DNA of 64,000 bases from Ornithinimicrobium laminariae (GCF_019457945.1 NZ_JAHZSU010000002.1:124001-188000), one strand, 5' to 3'; positions 7,313-17,475 are shown, counted from the stretch's first letter. A program made the numbers and translations. The notes: generated from the letters alone by a model not told the origin.

Positions 7313-9889
7313 ATGGCCTCTTTCTTGCACCGCCTCGGTCGCTGGTGCGCCCAGCACGCCTGGGCCACCGTCGGCGCCTGGCTCGCCATCTTGCTGGTGG
7401 TGGGTGGCGCTGCCGCAACCTTCAGCAAGCCACTGACCAATGAGTTCTCCATCCCGGGCAGTCGCTTTGAGGCGGTCTTGGAACAGCTCAAAGAAGAGTT
7501 GCCTGCGGCTGCTGGCGGCACGGGCACCGTGGTCTTCAGCAGCGATGAGCCCTTCACCGATGCCCAGCGCAGCGCAATCGACGACATCATCGTCGAATGG
7601 CGTGACCTCGAAGGCATCAACGACGTCACCAATCCGTTTGAGACCCAGCAGCAACTGGACTCCACGACGGATCAGCTGGACTCTTCGCAGGAGGAGTTGG
7701 AGGCCGGTCAGGCTGAGCTCGACGAGGGCCAGACTGAGCTAGACGAGGGTCAGGCTGAGATTAATGCTGGGCGTGAGCAGATTGCTGAGCAGCAAGCTCA
7801 GTTGGATGCCTCAGGCGATGCCCTCGGCGAGCAGGCTCTAGCCGCAGCGCAGGGGGAGCTTGACGCCGCTTCCGAAGAGCTCGACCAGGCCCAGGCTGAG
7901 CTGGATGAAGGTCAGGCTCAGGCCGATGCTGGTGCCGAACAGATCGATGCTGGCTTGGCACAGATCGACGCCGGTCGCCGACTGGCTGCCCTGACTGACG
8001 GACTGCGATTTGTCTCTGAAGATGGCGACACCGCTGTGGCTCAGGTGACGTTCTCGTCCGAGGCTGGCAGCATCGACCCCGACATCTCCGCCCAACTTCC
8101 AGAGACCGGCAGCGTCCTGACTGATGACGACGTTGAGGTCACGTATAGCGCTGAGATCGTCCAAGACTTCAGCAGCATCGCTGGGCCTGGCGAAGCCATT
8201 GGCGTGGCGATTGCCGCCATCGTGTTGCTCGTCATGTTGGGCAGCCTCGTTGCTGCCGGGCTGCCTCTCATCATGGCGCTCGTGGGCGTCGGTGCTGGCA
8301 TCGGAACCGCGCTAGCCTTCACCGCTTTCGTCGAGATGAACTCCACCGCCCCCGTGCTGGCCCTCATGTTGGGTCTCGCTGTGGGCATTGACTACTCGTT
8401 GTTCTTGCTCAACCGGCACCGCAACCAGCTCAAGGACGGTATGCCGCTGCGAGCCTCGATCGCACTAGCCACCGGTACGTCGGGCAACGCCGTGGCCTTC
8501 GCTGGGCTGACGGTCATCATCGCGCTGGCCGCTCTGTTCGTGACTGGCATCCCGTTCCTGACGGTGATGGGTTTTGCGGCTGCTGGCACGGTGGCTGTCG
8601 CAGTGCTTGTGGCTTTGACGCTGACCCCTGCGGCTCTGAGCCTGGTGGGGGCTCGCGTCCTACCAAAGAAGCAGCGTGGCCTGGTGCAGCGCGATGGCGC
8701 ACCTGCTGAAGCCGACGCCGAGATTGACGAGGACGTCGACCACCAGCCCAAGCACCACGATGAGTCCAACACCGGTTGGGCTGCTGGCGTCGTCAAGCGC
8801 CCCATCCTGACGATTGTTGGTGTGCTCGCCATCGTCGCCGCTCTGGCCTTCCCGACTTTGGACCTGCGTCTTGGTCTGCCCGACGGCAGCGCCGAACCGG
8901 CCGAGTCCACCGCATACCAAACGTATGACTCGATCCGCGACAACTTCGGCGCCGGTGTGAACGGCCCGTTGCTGGCTGTGGCCGAGCTTGACGAGCCGCT
9001 AGCCGAAGGCGACCTGCCGATGCAGGTGGCTCAGGCCGACCTCGGTGAAGCCCTCGTGGCCATCGACAATGTCGAATATGTCGCCCCGATCGGCGTTAGC
9101 GATGACCGGCAAACCTTGGCCTTCCAGATTGTCCCCAGTGGTGGCCCCTCGGATGAGTCCACCGTGCAGCTGGTGAGCGACCTGGATGCCGCTGGCGATG
9201 AGATCGGCGCAGCCAATGAAGCCACGATTGGCTTCACTGGTCAGACCGTGGCCAACATCGACATCTCCAATCAGTTGGGCGATGCCCTGCCGATCTATCT
9301 GCTGGTCGTCCTCGGCCTGTCGCTGATCCTGCTGTTGCTGGTCTTTCGCTCCATCGTGATCCCGCTGTTGGCCACCGCTGGCTTCCTGCTGTCGCTGGCT
9401 GCCGCTTTCGGTGTGGTTGTTGCGGTCTACCAGTGGGGCTTCCTTAGCTCGATCTTCGGCGTGACGGAGCCGGGGCCGATCTTGAGCTTCTTGCCAATTC
9501 TGCTGATCGGTGTGCTCTTCGGTCTAGCCATGGACTACCAGGTGTTTTTGGTGTCGGCCATGCGCGAGATGAAGGTGCATGGAGCCAGCGCGCACGATGC
9601 CATCGTCGCGGGCTTCAACCACAGCGCACGCGTCGTCGTCGCCGCCGCGATCATCATGATCTCGGTCTTCGCCGGATTCATCTTTGCTGAGTTGGCGATG
9701 ATCCGACCCGTCGGACTCGGTATGGCTGTGGGCGTGCTCATCGACGCCTTCCTGATCCGGATGACGCTGACCCCCGCTGTGATGGCGCTGCTGGGCGAGA
9801 AGGCTTGGTTTATCCCGAAGTGGCTCGACAAGGTGTTGCCCGATGTCGACGTTGAGGGCTCAAGCCTGGAGCGTGAATACAAGAAGTAG
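7313..9889 (+). CDS. MMPL/RND family transporter with heptad-repeat insert
   Basis: An 858-residue proton-driven exporter of the MMPL family. TM1 is at about residues 16-38, followed by an extracytoplasmic domain, a TM2-6 block (about 290-450), a second extracytoplasmic domain and a TM7-12 block (about 660-840). A family proton-relay-type segment GLAVGIDYSLFLLNRHR and its counterpart GLAMDYQVFLVSAMRE are both present. Residues ~118-225 carry repeated AELDEGQ-like heptads, a probable coiled coil. A GAAAGGAAG ribosome binding site precedes the ATG. Co-directional with tetR. The cargo is unknown: lipids, siderophores and drugs are all known for the family. Confidence 0.93.
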   Translation: MASFLHRLGRWCAQHAWATVGAWLAILLVVGGAAATFSKPLTNEFSIPGSRFEAVLEQLKEELPAAAGGTGTVVFSSDEPFTDAQRSAIDDIIVEWRDLEGINDVTNPFETQQQLDSTTDQLDSSQEELEAGQAELDEGQTELDEGQAEINAGREQIAEQQAQLDASGDALGEQALAAAQGELDAASEELDQAQAELDEGQAQADAGAEQIDAGLAQIDAGRRLAALTDGLRFVSEDGDTAVAQVTFSSEAGSIDPDISAQLPETGSVLTDDDVEVTYSAEIVQDFSSIAGPGEAIGVAIAAIVLLVMLGSLVAAGLPLIMALVGVGAGIGTALAFTAFVEMNSTAPVLALMLGLAVGIDYSLFLLNRHRNQLKDGMPLRASIALATGTSGNAVAFAGLTVIIALAALFVTGIPFLTVMGFAAAGTVAVAVLVALTLTPAALSLVGARVLPKKQRGLVQRDGAPAEADAEIDEDVDHQPKHHDESNTGWAAGVVKRPILTIVGVLAIVAALAFPTLDLRLGLPDGSAEPAESTAYQTYDSIRDNFGAGVNGPLLAVAELDEPLAEGDLPMQVAQADLGEALVAIDNVEYVAPIGVSDDRQTLAFQIVPSGGPSDESTVQLVSDLDAAGDEIGAANEATIGFTGQTVANIDISNQLGDALPIYLLVVLGLSLILLLLVFRSIVIPLLATAGFLLSLAAAFGVVVAVYQWGFLSSIFGVTEPGPILSFLPILLIGVLFGLAMDYQVFLVSAMREMKVHGASAHDAIVAGFNHSARVVVAAAIIMISVFAGFIFAELAMIRPVGLGMAVGVLIDAFLIRMTLTPAVMALLGEKAWFIPKWLDKVLPDVDVEGSSLEREYKK

Positions 9890-9943
9890 TCACCGATGCG
9901 CATGACGCGTGACGCCGCTTTGGCTGCTCGCGGCTGAACAGCA

Positions 9944-9974
9944 AGAGGGCCCTGCCACTGCGGCGGGGCCCTCT
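9944..9974. terminator. Bidirectional terminator hairpin
   Basis: Arms AGAGGGCCC and GGGCCCTCT are a perfect 9-bp stem with a 13-nt loop, followed on + by CATGTG and with no clear T-tract. It lies between the convergent MMPL gene (+) and the end of the nuo-associated transcription unit (-), so it may serve both. The rest of 9890-10109 shows no credible gene. Confidence 0.65.
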
Positions 9975-10109
9975 CATGTGTCCAGGCAGGTTCGCGCCGC
10001 GTCTATTCGCAGCGTCGCCCCGCATCTATATGGGCTTTGCCCGGGTGACGATGAGTCAATATGGGCGTGATGATGGCCTGCAAAACATGCACATGCGTCC
10101 CATTTCGCC

Positions 10110-11105
10110 TCATCGCGGCGGGTTGGCGGCCTGACTGGCGGCCAGCCGAAGCGCGTCGTACGCCGCAGCCGCCGCATACTCATCACTCAACTCGATGGCG
10201 AGGTTGCTGCCACTTGCGCGATAGATCACGACCCCTGGGCCGCCATTGGCCACATAGGCCGTCCCCTTGCGGGAAAAGCGCAGTCCGTTGCCGCCCCACT
10301 CCATCGGCTTAACCTTGGTTAACTCAACACCCAGAACTTCACTCGCTGGCACGTTGAAAACGCCGATGCCGCCGACCGTGGTGCGGCCCCGCAGGCCGGC
10401 TTCCGTGACGGAGAAGTCCATTGATGCCAGCAGGAAGCAGGCCGCCGCAGTCAGCCCAAGCGATACTGCGACGAAGAGGCCAGAGAAAAGGCCAGAGCCG
10501 GTGGCCAGGATGATGCCCGTGCAGGTCACCGCGATGAAGACAATGAACCACCCGGTGGCTTTGAGGACACCTGAACCTGTTTGAGCCGACCACGGCAACT
10601 CAACCTCACGCGCCTTTTTGGGGATCCGGCCACGACCAGGGATAGCTGACATGACCTCGGCACGAGCAGGCGTGGAGCGGCCGTGAATGGCCCAGCAGCC
10701 GTAGCCCCAAGCAGCAGCAACCAACAGCATTAGCAGCACCCACCAAGGGCTAACGTCTTGCGGGCTCCCGGCCAGATTGGTCACGAGCGCGGTGACAAGG
10801 TACGAAGCAGCCGAGAAGCCCCCGATGGTCGTCAGCGCGGACATCAACCAACGTGAGGTCCAACTCGACAGGAACCGTGCCAATCCGCCAACAACTGCAG
10901 CGCCACACGTAGCGGCAGCGGTGATGGAGAAGGTCGCAGCGAGGTGTCCCCCGCCCGTGGCAACAGCGTCGACTTCGTCGCTAGCACCCCAGTGGGTCGG
11001 CATCAGTGCTGGTTGCTCGATCACGGTTGCGCCTAGCAGCAGGACCACCAGTGGGGACAAGGCCCAAATGCCAGCGGCTAGTCGCTTGTCCCGTGTCGCA
11101 GTCAT
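10110..11105 (-). CDS. Membrane protein, DUF1648-like N-terminus
   Basis: A 331-residue integral membrane protein of unknown role. The N-terminus has one TM helix (about 12-28) and a short loop LMPTHWGASDEVD, which resembles the DUF1648 signature (a P-x-H-x-x-x-x-G-x-x-D type loop). Further TM segments are at about 55-78, 86-110, 118-137, 182-203 and 206-228. The C-terminal ~100 residues look like a soluble PH-like beta domain. It starts 10 nt after the polyprenyl synthase stop, so it appears to be the last gene of the nuo transcription unit. A respiratory role is only suggested by position. Confidence 0.75.
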   Translation of the reverse strand: MTATRDKRLAAGIWALSPLVVLLLGATVIEQPALMPTHWGASDEVDAVATGGGHLAATFSITAAATCGAAVVGGLARFLSSWTSRWLMSALTTIGGFSAASYLVTALVTNLAGSPQDVSPWWVLLMLLVAAAWGYGCWAIHGRSTPARAEVMSAIPGRGRIPKKAREVELPWSAQTGSGVLKATGWFIVFIAVTCTGIILATGSGLFSGLFVAVSLGLTAAACFLLASMDFSVTEAGLRGRTTVGGIGVFNVPASEVLGVELTKVKPMEWGGNGLRFSRKGTAYVANGGPGVVIYRASGSNLAIELSDEYAAAAAYDALRLAASQAANPPR

Positions 11106-11115
11106 AGAGCCGATC

Positions 11116-12147
11116 CTAGGCAGAACGGCTGGCTACGCCATCAACGAGGGCGACCAGCGCGTCCATCACGGGGCCATCACCAATGCTGGCCAAGAGCGCC
11201 CGCGCTTCATCGGCTACCTGATCGGTATGCGCCTGAGCAGCGTCCATCGCGTCGTGGGCACGCAACAGGGTCACCGCTTCGGCGACCTCGTCCGCATCTG
11301 AAATAGGCCCGGCCAGCAACTCCTGCAGTCGAGCATCAGCCGGGTCGGTCGACGCCCGAGCCAGCAACACCGGCAGGGTGGCTTTGCCTTCGCGCAGGTC
11401 TGTGCCGGGGGTCTTGCCCGAGACCTCAGCGTCGGAAGAAATATCCAGCAAGTCATCGGCGAGTTGGAAGACCATGCCGACCTTCTCGGCATACTCCGTC
11501 ACTGCAGCCACGGCCTCCGGCGAGGCGCCACCGAACGTCGAGCCATACCAAGCAGCCGTGGAAATGAGCGAGCCTGTCTTATCGGCAAGGACACCCAGGT
11601 AGTAATCGATGGGATCGACGTCCGCGCCGGGGGTCCGCTCATCGCGAATCTGGCCGGAGCACAGGCGGACAAAGGTCGCTGCCTGGACCTTGACTGCTTC
11701 TGGACCGAGGTCAGCAATCACCGACGAAGCAGTGCCAAAGAGCAAGTCACCGACCAAGATAGAAACCGCGTTGCCGTAGCGCACGTTGGCGCTTTGCACC
11801 CCGCGGCGCAGCTTAGCCTCATCCATGACGTCGTCGTGATACAGCGAAGCCAGGTGCGTTAACTCAACACCTACCGCAGCATCCACAACCTGATCGTTGA
11901 TGCCCTCGCCCAATTCTGCAGCCAACAAGGTCAGCAAGGGCCGGAATCGTTTCCCGCCAGCGGCAGCCAAGTGGCCGGCCGCTCCGGCAATGAACTCATC
12001 CTCGTGATCGATGACTTCGCGCAATCGTCGATCAAACTTGGCCATGCCGACCATGATCCGGTCGGCCAGATCGTCGTCAATACCCGGAATGACCGGGCCA
12101 GCCGCAGTGGCTGACCCGGTCTCCGGTGTCGGGGATTCTGAGGTCAC
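11116..12147 (-). CDS. Long-chain polyprenyl diphosphate synthase (menaquinone side chain)
   Basis: A 343-residue trans-prenyltransferase that condenses isopentenyl diphosphate units to make the isoprenoid tail, most likely for menaquinone. The first aspartate-rich motif is DDVMD in LASLYHDDVMDEAKLRRG and the second is DDLLD in QLADDLLDISSD. A GGKRFRP segment (IPP binding) is present near the N-terminus. A ~25-residue polar leader precedes the fold. The start overlaps the nuoN stop by 4 nt (ATGA). Synthases of this type commonly sit behind nuo in actinomycetes. Chain length cannot be deduced reliably, so no specific gene symbol is given. Confidence 0.9.
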   Translation of the reverse strand: MTSESPTPETGSATAAGPVIPGIDDDLADRIMVGMAKFDRRLREVIDHEDEFIAGAAGHLAAAGGKRFRPLLTLLAAELGEGINDQVVDAAVGVELTHLASLYHDDVMDEAKLRRGVQSANVRYGNAVSILVGDLLFGTASSVIADLGPEAVKVQAATFVRLCSGQIRDERTPGADVDPIDYYLGVLADKTGSLISTAAWYGSTFGGASPEAVAAVTEYAEKVGMVFQLADDLLDISSDAEVSGKTPGTDLREGKATLPVLLARASTDPADARLQELLAGPISDADEVAEAVTLLRAHDAMDAAQAHTDQVADEARALLASIGDGPVMDALVALVDGVASRSA

Positions 12148-13673
12148 CGCAGGAACTGTGAAGCCTGTTGCGCGACCTCAAGCATCGGCGAAGGCACGAC
12201 GCCCAGGAACAACGTCACGACAACACCGAACGCGATAGCGAACAGCGTCAGTGCGGAGGCATTGATTACCACGGTGTCATCGTCGGAGTCACCGAAGTAC
12301 ATCGTCACGATCAAGCGGAAGTAGACGTATGCCGTCACGGCCGAGGCCAGCACGCCGATAACGGCAAGCCAGGCATAGCCGCCTTCGACACCAGCAGAGA
12401 ACACCGCGAACTTGCCGGTGAAGCCGGACGTCAGCGGGATACCTGCGAAGGCCAGCATCAAGAAGCTAAACGCGGCAGCAACCCACGGGTTCGTCTTGCC
12501 AAGGCCAGCCCACTGAGACACGTGAGTGGCTTCGGTGCCCGAGGAGCGGACCATCGTGACAATGGCGAAGGCCGGGATCGTCATGAAGCCGTAGGTCACC
12601 AGGTAGAACATCGTGCTGGTGACACCCGACTGCTGCAGCGACACCAAGCCGACCAAGATAAACCCAGCGTGGGCGATCGAGGAGTAGGCCAAGATGCGCT
12701 TCACGTCGGTCTGACGAACCGACATCACGGCACCGACGATCATGGTGATCGCGGCAATAACGGCCAGGATCGGTGCCCAGTCGAGCCGTGCGCCTTCAAC
12801 AGCCACGTAGAACACGCGGAGCATGGCGCCGAATGCGGCAACCTTGGTGCACGCAGCCATGAAGCCGGTGACCGGAGTCGGGGCTCCCTGGTAGACATCC
12901 GGCGTCCAAGCGTGGAACGGAACAGCACCGACCTTGAACAGCAAACCGGTCGCCACCAGCAGTACGCCGGGGACCAGCAAGCCATCCATCAGCACCTCAG
13001 TGCCAATCGAAGCAGCAATCACGTCGAAGCGCATCGAGCCGGAGTAGCCATAAATCAGCGCCGCACCGAACAGGAAGAACGCCGAAGAGAAAGCACCCAA
13101 CAAGAAGTACTTCAGGGCTGCTTCCTGCGAGAGCAGGCGCCGACGACGGGCCAGGCCCGACAGCACGTAGAGCGGGAGCGAGAGGATTTCCAACGCGATG
13201 AACATGACCAGCAGGTCATTGGCCATCGTAAAGAGCATCATGCCGCCGATGGAGAACAACGTCAGCGGGTAGATCTCTGTCGTGGTCGCGCCCATCTTGG
13301 TCGCGAGAGCCTCTTCGACCGAGCCAGGAGTCGAGACCCCGGCTTGGGTGAAGGCGTCGGGAGTTTCTCCGCCGAAACGCTCGCTCATGACCAAGATGCC
13401 GATCACGGACAGAACCAAGAGCAGACCCTGCAGGAACAGCGACGGACCATCAATGACGACGGCGCCAGCAGCGGTTGCACCCTGGTTGTCGCGGGCCACC
13501 ATAATGATGGCCAGGAAGGCCAGCACCAAGGTGGCGATGACGACCGGAAGGTGGATGGCATAGCGCTTGGCCTTGCCGGCAAAGCCCTCGATGGCCACAC
13601 CCACCAAGCCACCAACAAACACGATGATCAACGGCAGCAGAGCTGCATAGCTAATCTCGGGAGCTTCAAACAT
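12144..13673 (-). CDS. nuoN: NADH-quinone oxidoreductase subunit N
   Basis: A 509-residue antiporter-like membrane subunit of complex I, part of the proton-pumping arm. About 14 TM helices; conserved lysine- and histidine-bearing helices are seen in FKVGAVPFHAWTPDVYQGAP, and YSSIAHAGFILVG is typical. The start overlaps the nuoM stop by one nucleotide (TGATG) and the stop overlaps the prenyl synthase start by 4 nt. Length is normal for actinomycetes. Confidence 0.97.
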   Translation of the reverse strand: MFEAPEISYAALLPLIIVFVGGLVGVAIEGFAGKAKRYAIHLPVVIATLVLAFLAIIMVARDNQGATAAGAVVIDGPSLFLQGLLLVLSVIGILVMSERFGGETPDAFTQAGVSTPGSVEEALATKMGATTTEIYPLTLFSIGGMMLFTMANDLLVMFIALEILSLPLYVLSGLARRRRLLSQEAALKYFLLGAFSSAFFLFGAALIYGYSGSMRFDVIAASIGTEVLMDGLLVPGVLLVATGLLFKVGAVPFHAWTPDVYQGAPTPVTGFMAACTKVAAFGAMLRVFYVAVEGARLDWAPILAVIAAITMIVGAVMSVRQTDVKRILAYSSIAHAGFILVGLVSLQQSGVTSTMFYLVTYGFMTIPAFAIVTMVRSSGTEATHVSQWAGLGKTNPWVAAAFSFLMLAFAGIPLTSGFTGKFAVFSAGVEGGYAWLAVIGVLASAVTAYVYFRLIVTMYFGDSDDDTVVINASALTLFAIAFGVVVTLFLGVVPSPMLEVAQQASQFLR

Positions 13674-15208
13674 CAGCGCTCATTCCCTTCGGCGTCGACG
13701 CTGGTAGGCGCCGGGTTTGAAACGCCGACATTTTGCAAGGTGGTCTGGACAGCGGGCTCGAGCAGTTCAGTAACCGGCTTAGGGTAGAAACCGAGCACCA
13801 GAAAGGCCAAGATGAGCGGGGCCACCACAAACTTCTCGCGCATGCTCATGTCCGGCGTCGTGCCAGCAAACTCTTCCGGCGCGGGGCCAGTCGCAACCTT
13901 TTTGTACATCAACAGGATGTACAAGGCCGCGAGCAGAACACCCATGGAACCGATCACCGCATACACGGGGTATGTCTGGAAGGTACCGATGATGACCATG
14001 AACTCCGAGACGAAAGAGTTCAGCCCGGGCAGAGCCAGGCCGGAGAGACCAGCGATCAAGAATGACCCGGCAATCAGTGGCGTCACTCGCTGCCAGCCAC
14101 CAAAGTCAGCGATCTGGCGTGAGCCGCGGCGCTGGATCATCATCGCGGCGATCAGGAACAGCGCTGCGGTGGTGAATCCGTGATTGACCATGTAGAGCGT
14201 GGATCCGGTCATGCTCACCGTGGTGAGCGCGAAGATGCCAAGCACGATGAAGCCGAAGTGGCTGATCGATGTGTAAGCGATCAAGCGCATCATGTCCGTC
14301 TCACCGATGGCCAACATGGCACCGACCAAGATCGAGATCACCGCGAGGGTCATCACCAAGGGCGTAGCCCACTGGCTGGCTTCGGGGAACAGCTGCAAGC
14401 AGAAACGCAGCATGCCGAAGGTGCCGACCTTGTCGAGCACGCCGACCAACAACACTGCGGTCGCGGGACGTGCCTCGCTGGCGGCGTGTGGCAACCAGGT
14501 GTGCACCGGCCACATCGGGGCCTTGATAGCGAAGGCGATGAAGAATCCGGCGAACAACCAGCGCTCAGTCGAAGCATCAATCGGCAGTCCGGTCAGGTTC
14601 TGAATCAAGAAGCCTTCGGTGCCACCGGGACCCTGCAGGTAAAGGGCGATGACGGCCACCAGCATGATGAGGCCACCCAGCAGCGAGTAGAGCAGGAAGC
14701 TCGTGGCTGCCTTGGCCCTGCCTGCGCCACCGAATGAACCGATCAAGAAGTAAACCGGGATCAGCATGACTTCGAAGAAGACGTAGAAAAGGAAGACGTC
14801 GGTGGCTGCGAAGACACCGATCATCATCGACTCCAGCACCAGCATCAGCGCGAAGTACGTCTGCTGACGACGGTTGTTTCCATTGGGTACATCATTCCAA
14901 GCAGCCAACAAACAAATCGGCACCAGCACGACACCCAGCAGAATCATCGACAGCGCAATGCCGTCAACACCCAGAGCGAAACTCACACCGAACTGCGGAA
15001 TCCAGGGGTAGACCTCGGAAAGCTGATACTGCGTGCTCGATCCGATATCGAACTGGAATGCGATCAGCACACCTAGGAGCAAAGTCACCAGGGAGATACC
15101 CATGGCAAGCTCACGAGATCTAGCAAAGCCACGAGGCATTCCAGCGACTACTGCGGCACCCACCATGGGCACCAACAGCAGAAGCGTCAGCCAGGGAAAG
15201 TCTGTCAT
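13673..15208 (-). CDS. nuoM: NADH-quinone oxidoreductase subunit M
   Basis: A 511-residue antiporter-like subunit of the complex I membrane arm, about 14 TM helices. Family segments include FFEVMLIPVYFLIGSFGG (with the conserved glutamate), FAIKAPMWPVHTWLPHAA (lysine in the channel) and AYTSISHFGFIVLG. The ATG at 15208 overlaps the nuoL stop by one base (TGATG) and matches the family start; the frame opens 15 nt further upstream inside nuoL. The stop overlaps nuoN by one base. Confidence 0.97.
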   Translation of the reverse strand: MTDFPWLTLLLLVPMVGAAVVAGMPRGFARSRELAMGISLVTLLLGVLIAFQFDIGSSTQYQLSEVYPWIPQFGVSFALGVDGIALSMILLGVVLVPICLLAAWNDVPNGNNRRQQTYFALMLVLESMMIGVFAATDVFLFYVFFEVMLIPVYFLIGSFGGAGRAKAATSFLLYSLLGGLIMLVAVIALYLQGPGGTEGFLIQNLTGLPIDASTERWLFAGFFIAFAIKAPMWPVHTWLPHAASEARPATAVLLVGVLDKVGTFGMLRFCLQLFPEASQWATPLVMTLAVISILVGAMLAIGETDMMRLIAYTSISHFGFIVLGIFALTTVSMTGSTLYMVNHGFTTAALFLIAAMMIQRRGSRQIADFGGWQRVTPLIAGSFLIAGLSGLALPGLNSFVSEFMVIIGTFQTYPVYAVIGSMGVLLAALYILLMYKKVATGPAPEEFAGTTPDMSMREKFVVAPLILAFLVLGFYPKPVTELLEPAVQTTLQNVGVSNPAPTSVDAEGNER

Positions 15209-17163
15209 CACTGCATCACCCAAACAGCACCAAGAATGACGACAATGCCAGCCAGCATTGTCATGGCATAGGAGCGCACGAACCCGTTCTGGGTGCGGCG
15301 CAGGAGGTCAGAAAGTCCTGCGAGGCTGCCAGTGGTCTTCCCCACCATGCCGCCTTCGATCAGGTCGCGATCAGTGGCGACCAGCATCGTCACCATGCCC
15401 TCACCAGGCTTGCGCAGGAAGACTTCGTTGAAGTCGTCCTGCAGCAAGTCGCGGCGGGCGGCCTTGGTGATCGCGGTGCCTTCTGGTGCCTCGGTCGCAA
15501 CCTCGGACTTCCAGTACATGAAGTAAGCCAACAGGGCACCGAGCGCGACCAAGGTGAGCGTCAAGGCAATGATCAACGGGATGGCCAAGACTGGCTCGTG
15601 GTGCTCGGGGTGTCCGAACACCGGCTCGAGCCAGTTTTCCAAGATGCCGGTCGGGCCGAGGATGAACCCCAAGGACACGGAGCCGACCGCGAGGATGATC
15701 ATCGGCACCGTCATCGACTTCGGCGACTCGTGCGGGTGCTGGTCGTCTTCCCAACGGGCCTTGCCCTGGAAGGTCATGAAGAACAGACGCGACATGTAGA
15801 ACGCCGTGATGCCAGCACCAATCAGGGCCGTGAAGCCAAAGACCCAGGGCTGCCAGCCTTCGCCGACGAACGCGGTCTCAATGATCTTGTCCTTGGAGTA
15901 GAAGCCAGCAAACGGCGGGACACCCAAGATGGCCAACCAGCCCATCATGAACGTAATCCACGTAACCTTCATGACGCGGGAAAGCCCACCGAAGCGACGC
16001 ATGTCGACGCGGTTCTTCATCCCGTGCATGACCGAGCCAGCTCCGAGGAACATGCCGGCCTTGAAGAAGCCGTGCGTGACCAAGTGGAAGATGGCGAAGG
16101 TGTAGCCGATCGGACCGAGGCCCACCGCGAGCATCATGTAACCAATCTGGCTCATCGTCGAGGCAGCAAGTGCCTTCTTGATGTCGTCCTTGGCGCAACC
16201 GACGATGGCTCCGTAGACCAAGGTGATCGCACCAACAACGGCGACAACCACGCGGGCGTCTGGCGTCTCGATGTAGATCGCCTGGCTGCGGGCGATGAGG
16301 TAGACACCCGCGGTAACCATCGTCGCCGCGTGGATCAGGGCCGAGACTGGCGTAGGGCCAGCCATGGCGTCGCCCAGCCAGGACTGCAGCGGGAACTGTG
16401 CAGACTTACCGCAAGCACCGAGCAGCAGCAACAGGCCAACGGCCAGCAATGCGCCCTGGCTCATCGACGAAGCGCTCTCGTTCACCGTCGCGTAGTCCAG
16501 CGCACCGACCGTGGCGAACAGAATCGCCATCGCGGTGATCAGACCGAGGTCACCGATGCGGTTAACAACAAACGCCTTGTTGGCGGCCGTGGCATACGCC
16601 GGGTTCCAGTTCCAGAAGCCGATCAACAGGTAGGACGCCAGGCCCACTCCTTCCCAGCCAACGAACAACACAAGGTAAGAGTCGGCCAACACCAAAATCA
16701 GCATGGCCGCGATGAAGAGGTTGAGGTAGGCGAAAAAGCGTCGCTTGTCCGGGTCGTGCTCCATGTAGCCCAGGGAGTACACGTGGATCAGCGACCCGAC
16801 GAAGGTGATCAGCATGACGAACACCATCGACAGCGGGTCGAGCAAGAGGCCGACGTTGACACTCAAGTCACCAGCCGACACCCACTCCCACAACTGCACC
16901 GACAACGAGCGCTCTTCTGCCGCAAGCCCGGTCATCTGGAAAATAACACCCAGGCCCACGGCAAAGGCGGCCCACGACATGATTGTCGCGAACATCGGTC
17001 CCCATGAGTTTGTGGCTTTGCCACCGATCAAGAGGACTGCAGCGCCCAGCAGCGGCAAGGCAATCATCAGCCAGCCTAGGGAGGCGAAGCCATCAGCAGC
17101 CGTGGCAGTCACCGAGTGTGTCTCGGTGAGCGCGATGCCGGCGGAGGTCTCAAAGACAGACAC
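15208..17163 (-). CDS. nuoL: NADH-quinone oxidoreductase subunit L
   Basis: A 651-residue distal antiporter-like subunit of complex I, with the C-terminal amphipathic lateral helix expected from its length. Recognisable segments are LFVGWEGVGLASYLLIGFW, GKSAQFPLQSWLGDAMAGPT and ASTMSQIGYMMLAVGLG. The polar ~25-residue N-terminal leader before the first TM helix is slightly longer than usual. It lies 12 nt after the nuoK stop and overlaps nuoM by one base. Confidence 0.97.
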   Translation of the reverse strand: MSVFETSAGIALTETHSVTATAADGFASLGWLMIALPLLGAAVLLIGGKATNSWGPMFATIMSWAAFAVGLGVIFQMTGLAAEERSLSVQLWEWVSAGDLSVNVGLLLDPLSMVFVMLITFVGSLIHVYSLGYMEHDPDKRRFFAYLNLFIAAMLILVLADSYLVLFVGWEGVGLASYLLIGFWNWNPAYATAANKAFVVNRIGDLGLITAMAILFATVGALDYATVNESASSMSQGALLAVGLLLLLGACGKSAQFPLQSWLGDAMAGPTPVSALIHAATMVTAGVYLIARSQAIYIETPDARVVVAVVGAITLVYGAIVGCAKDDIKKALAASTMSQIGYMMLAVGLGPIGYTFAIFHLVTHGFFKAGMFLGAGSVMHGMKNRVDMRRFGGLSRVMKVTWITFMMGWLAILGVPPFAGFYSKDKIIETAFVGEGWQPWVFGFTALIGAGITAFYMSRLFFMTFQGKARWEDDQHPHESPKSMTVPMIILAVGSVSLGFILGPTGILENWLEPVFGHPEHHEPVLAIPLIIALTLTLVALGALLAYFMYWKSEVATEAPEGTAITKAARRDLLQDDFNEVFLRKPGEGMVTMLVATDRDLIEGGMVGKTTGSLAGLSDLLRRTQNGFVRSYAMTMLAGIVVILGAVWVMQ

Positions 17164-17175
17164 GCAGCTCGCTCC

Positions 17176-17475
17176 TTACAGCTTCAAGAGGTTGGAGTCG
17201 TCGACCGAAGCGGTTCGACGAGCACGGAAGATGGACATGATGATCGCGAGGCCGACCACAACTTCGGCGGCAGCCACGACCATCACGAACAGGGCATAAA
17301 CCTGGCCGTCCAGCGTGCCGTGCATCCGAGAAAAGGTCACCAGCGCCAAGTTCGTTGCGTTCAGCATCAACTCGACCCCCATGAACACCACGATGGTGTT
17401 GCGGCGAGTCAGCACGACGAGTGCACCAATAGTGAAGAGGATCGTTGCCAGATAGATGTATGCGACCAAGGTCAT
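17176..17475 (-). CDS. nuoK: NADH-quinone oxidoreductase subunit K
   Basis: A 99-residue, three-helix membrane subunit of complex I near the quinone-pump coupling region. The second helix carries the conserved glutamate in [18 protein letters not shown], and a second family glutamate occurs in [12 protein letters not shown]. Length matches the family exactly. Its start overlaps the nuoJ stop by 4 nt. Confidence 0.97.
   Translation of the reverse strand: MTLVAYIYLATILFTIGALVVLTRRNTIVVFMGVELMLNATNLALVTFSRMHGTLDGQVYALFVMVVAAAEVVVGLAIIMSIFRARRTASVDDSNLLKL

Noticed and set aside
12168..13787. 539-residue open frame on + antisense to nuoN
   Set aside because: It mirrors the well-supported nuoN gene, and its translation is His/Arg/Gln/Asp-rich with no family pattern. 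It arises from the codon bias of the opposite strand.
15598..17007. 469-residue open frame on + antisense to nuoL
   Set aside because: Same reason: complement of a conserved gene; charged, repetitive translation without recognisable domains.
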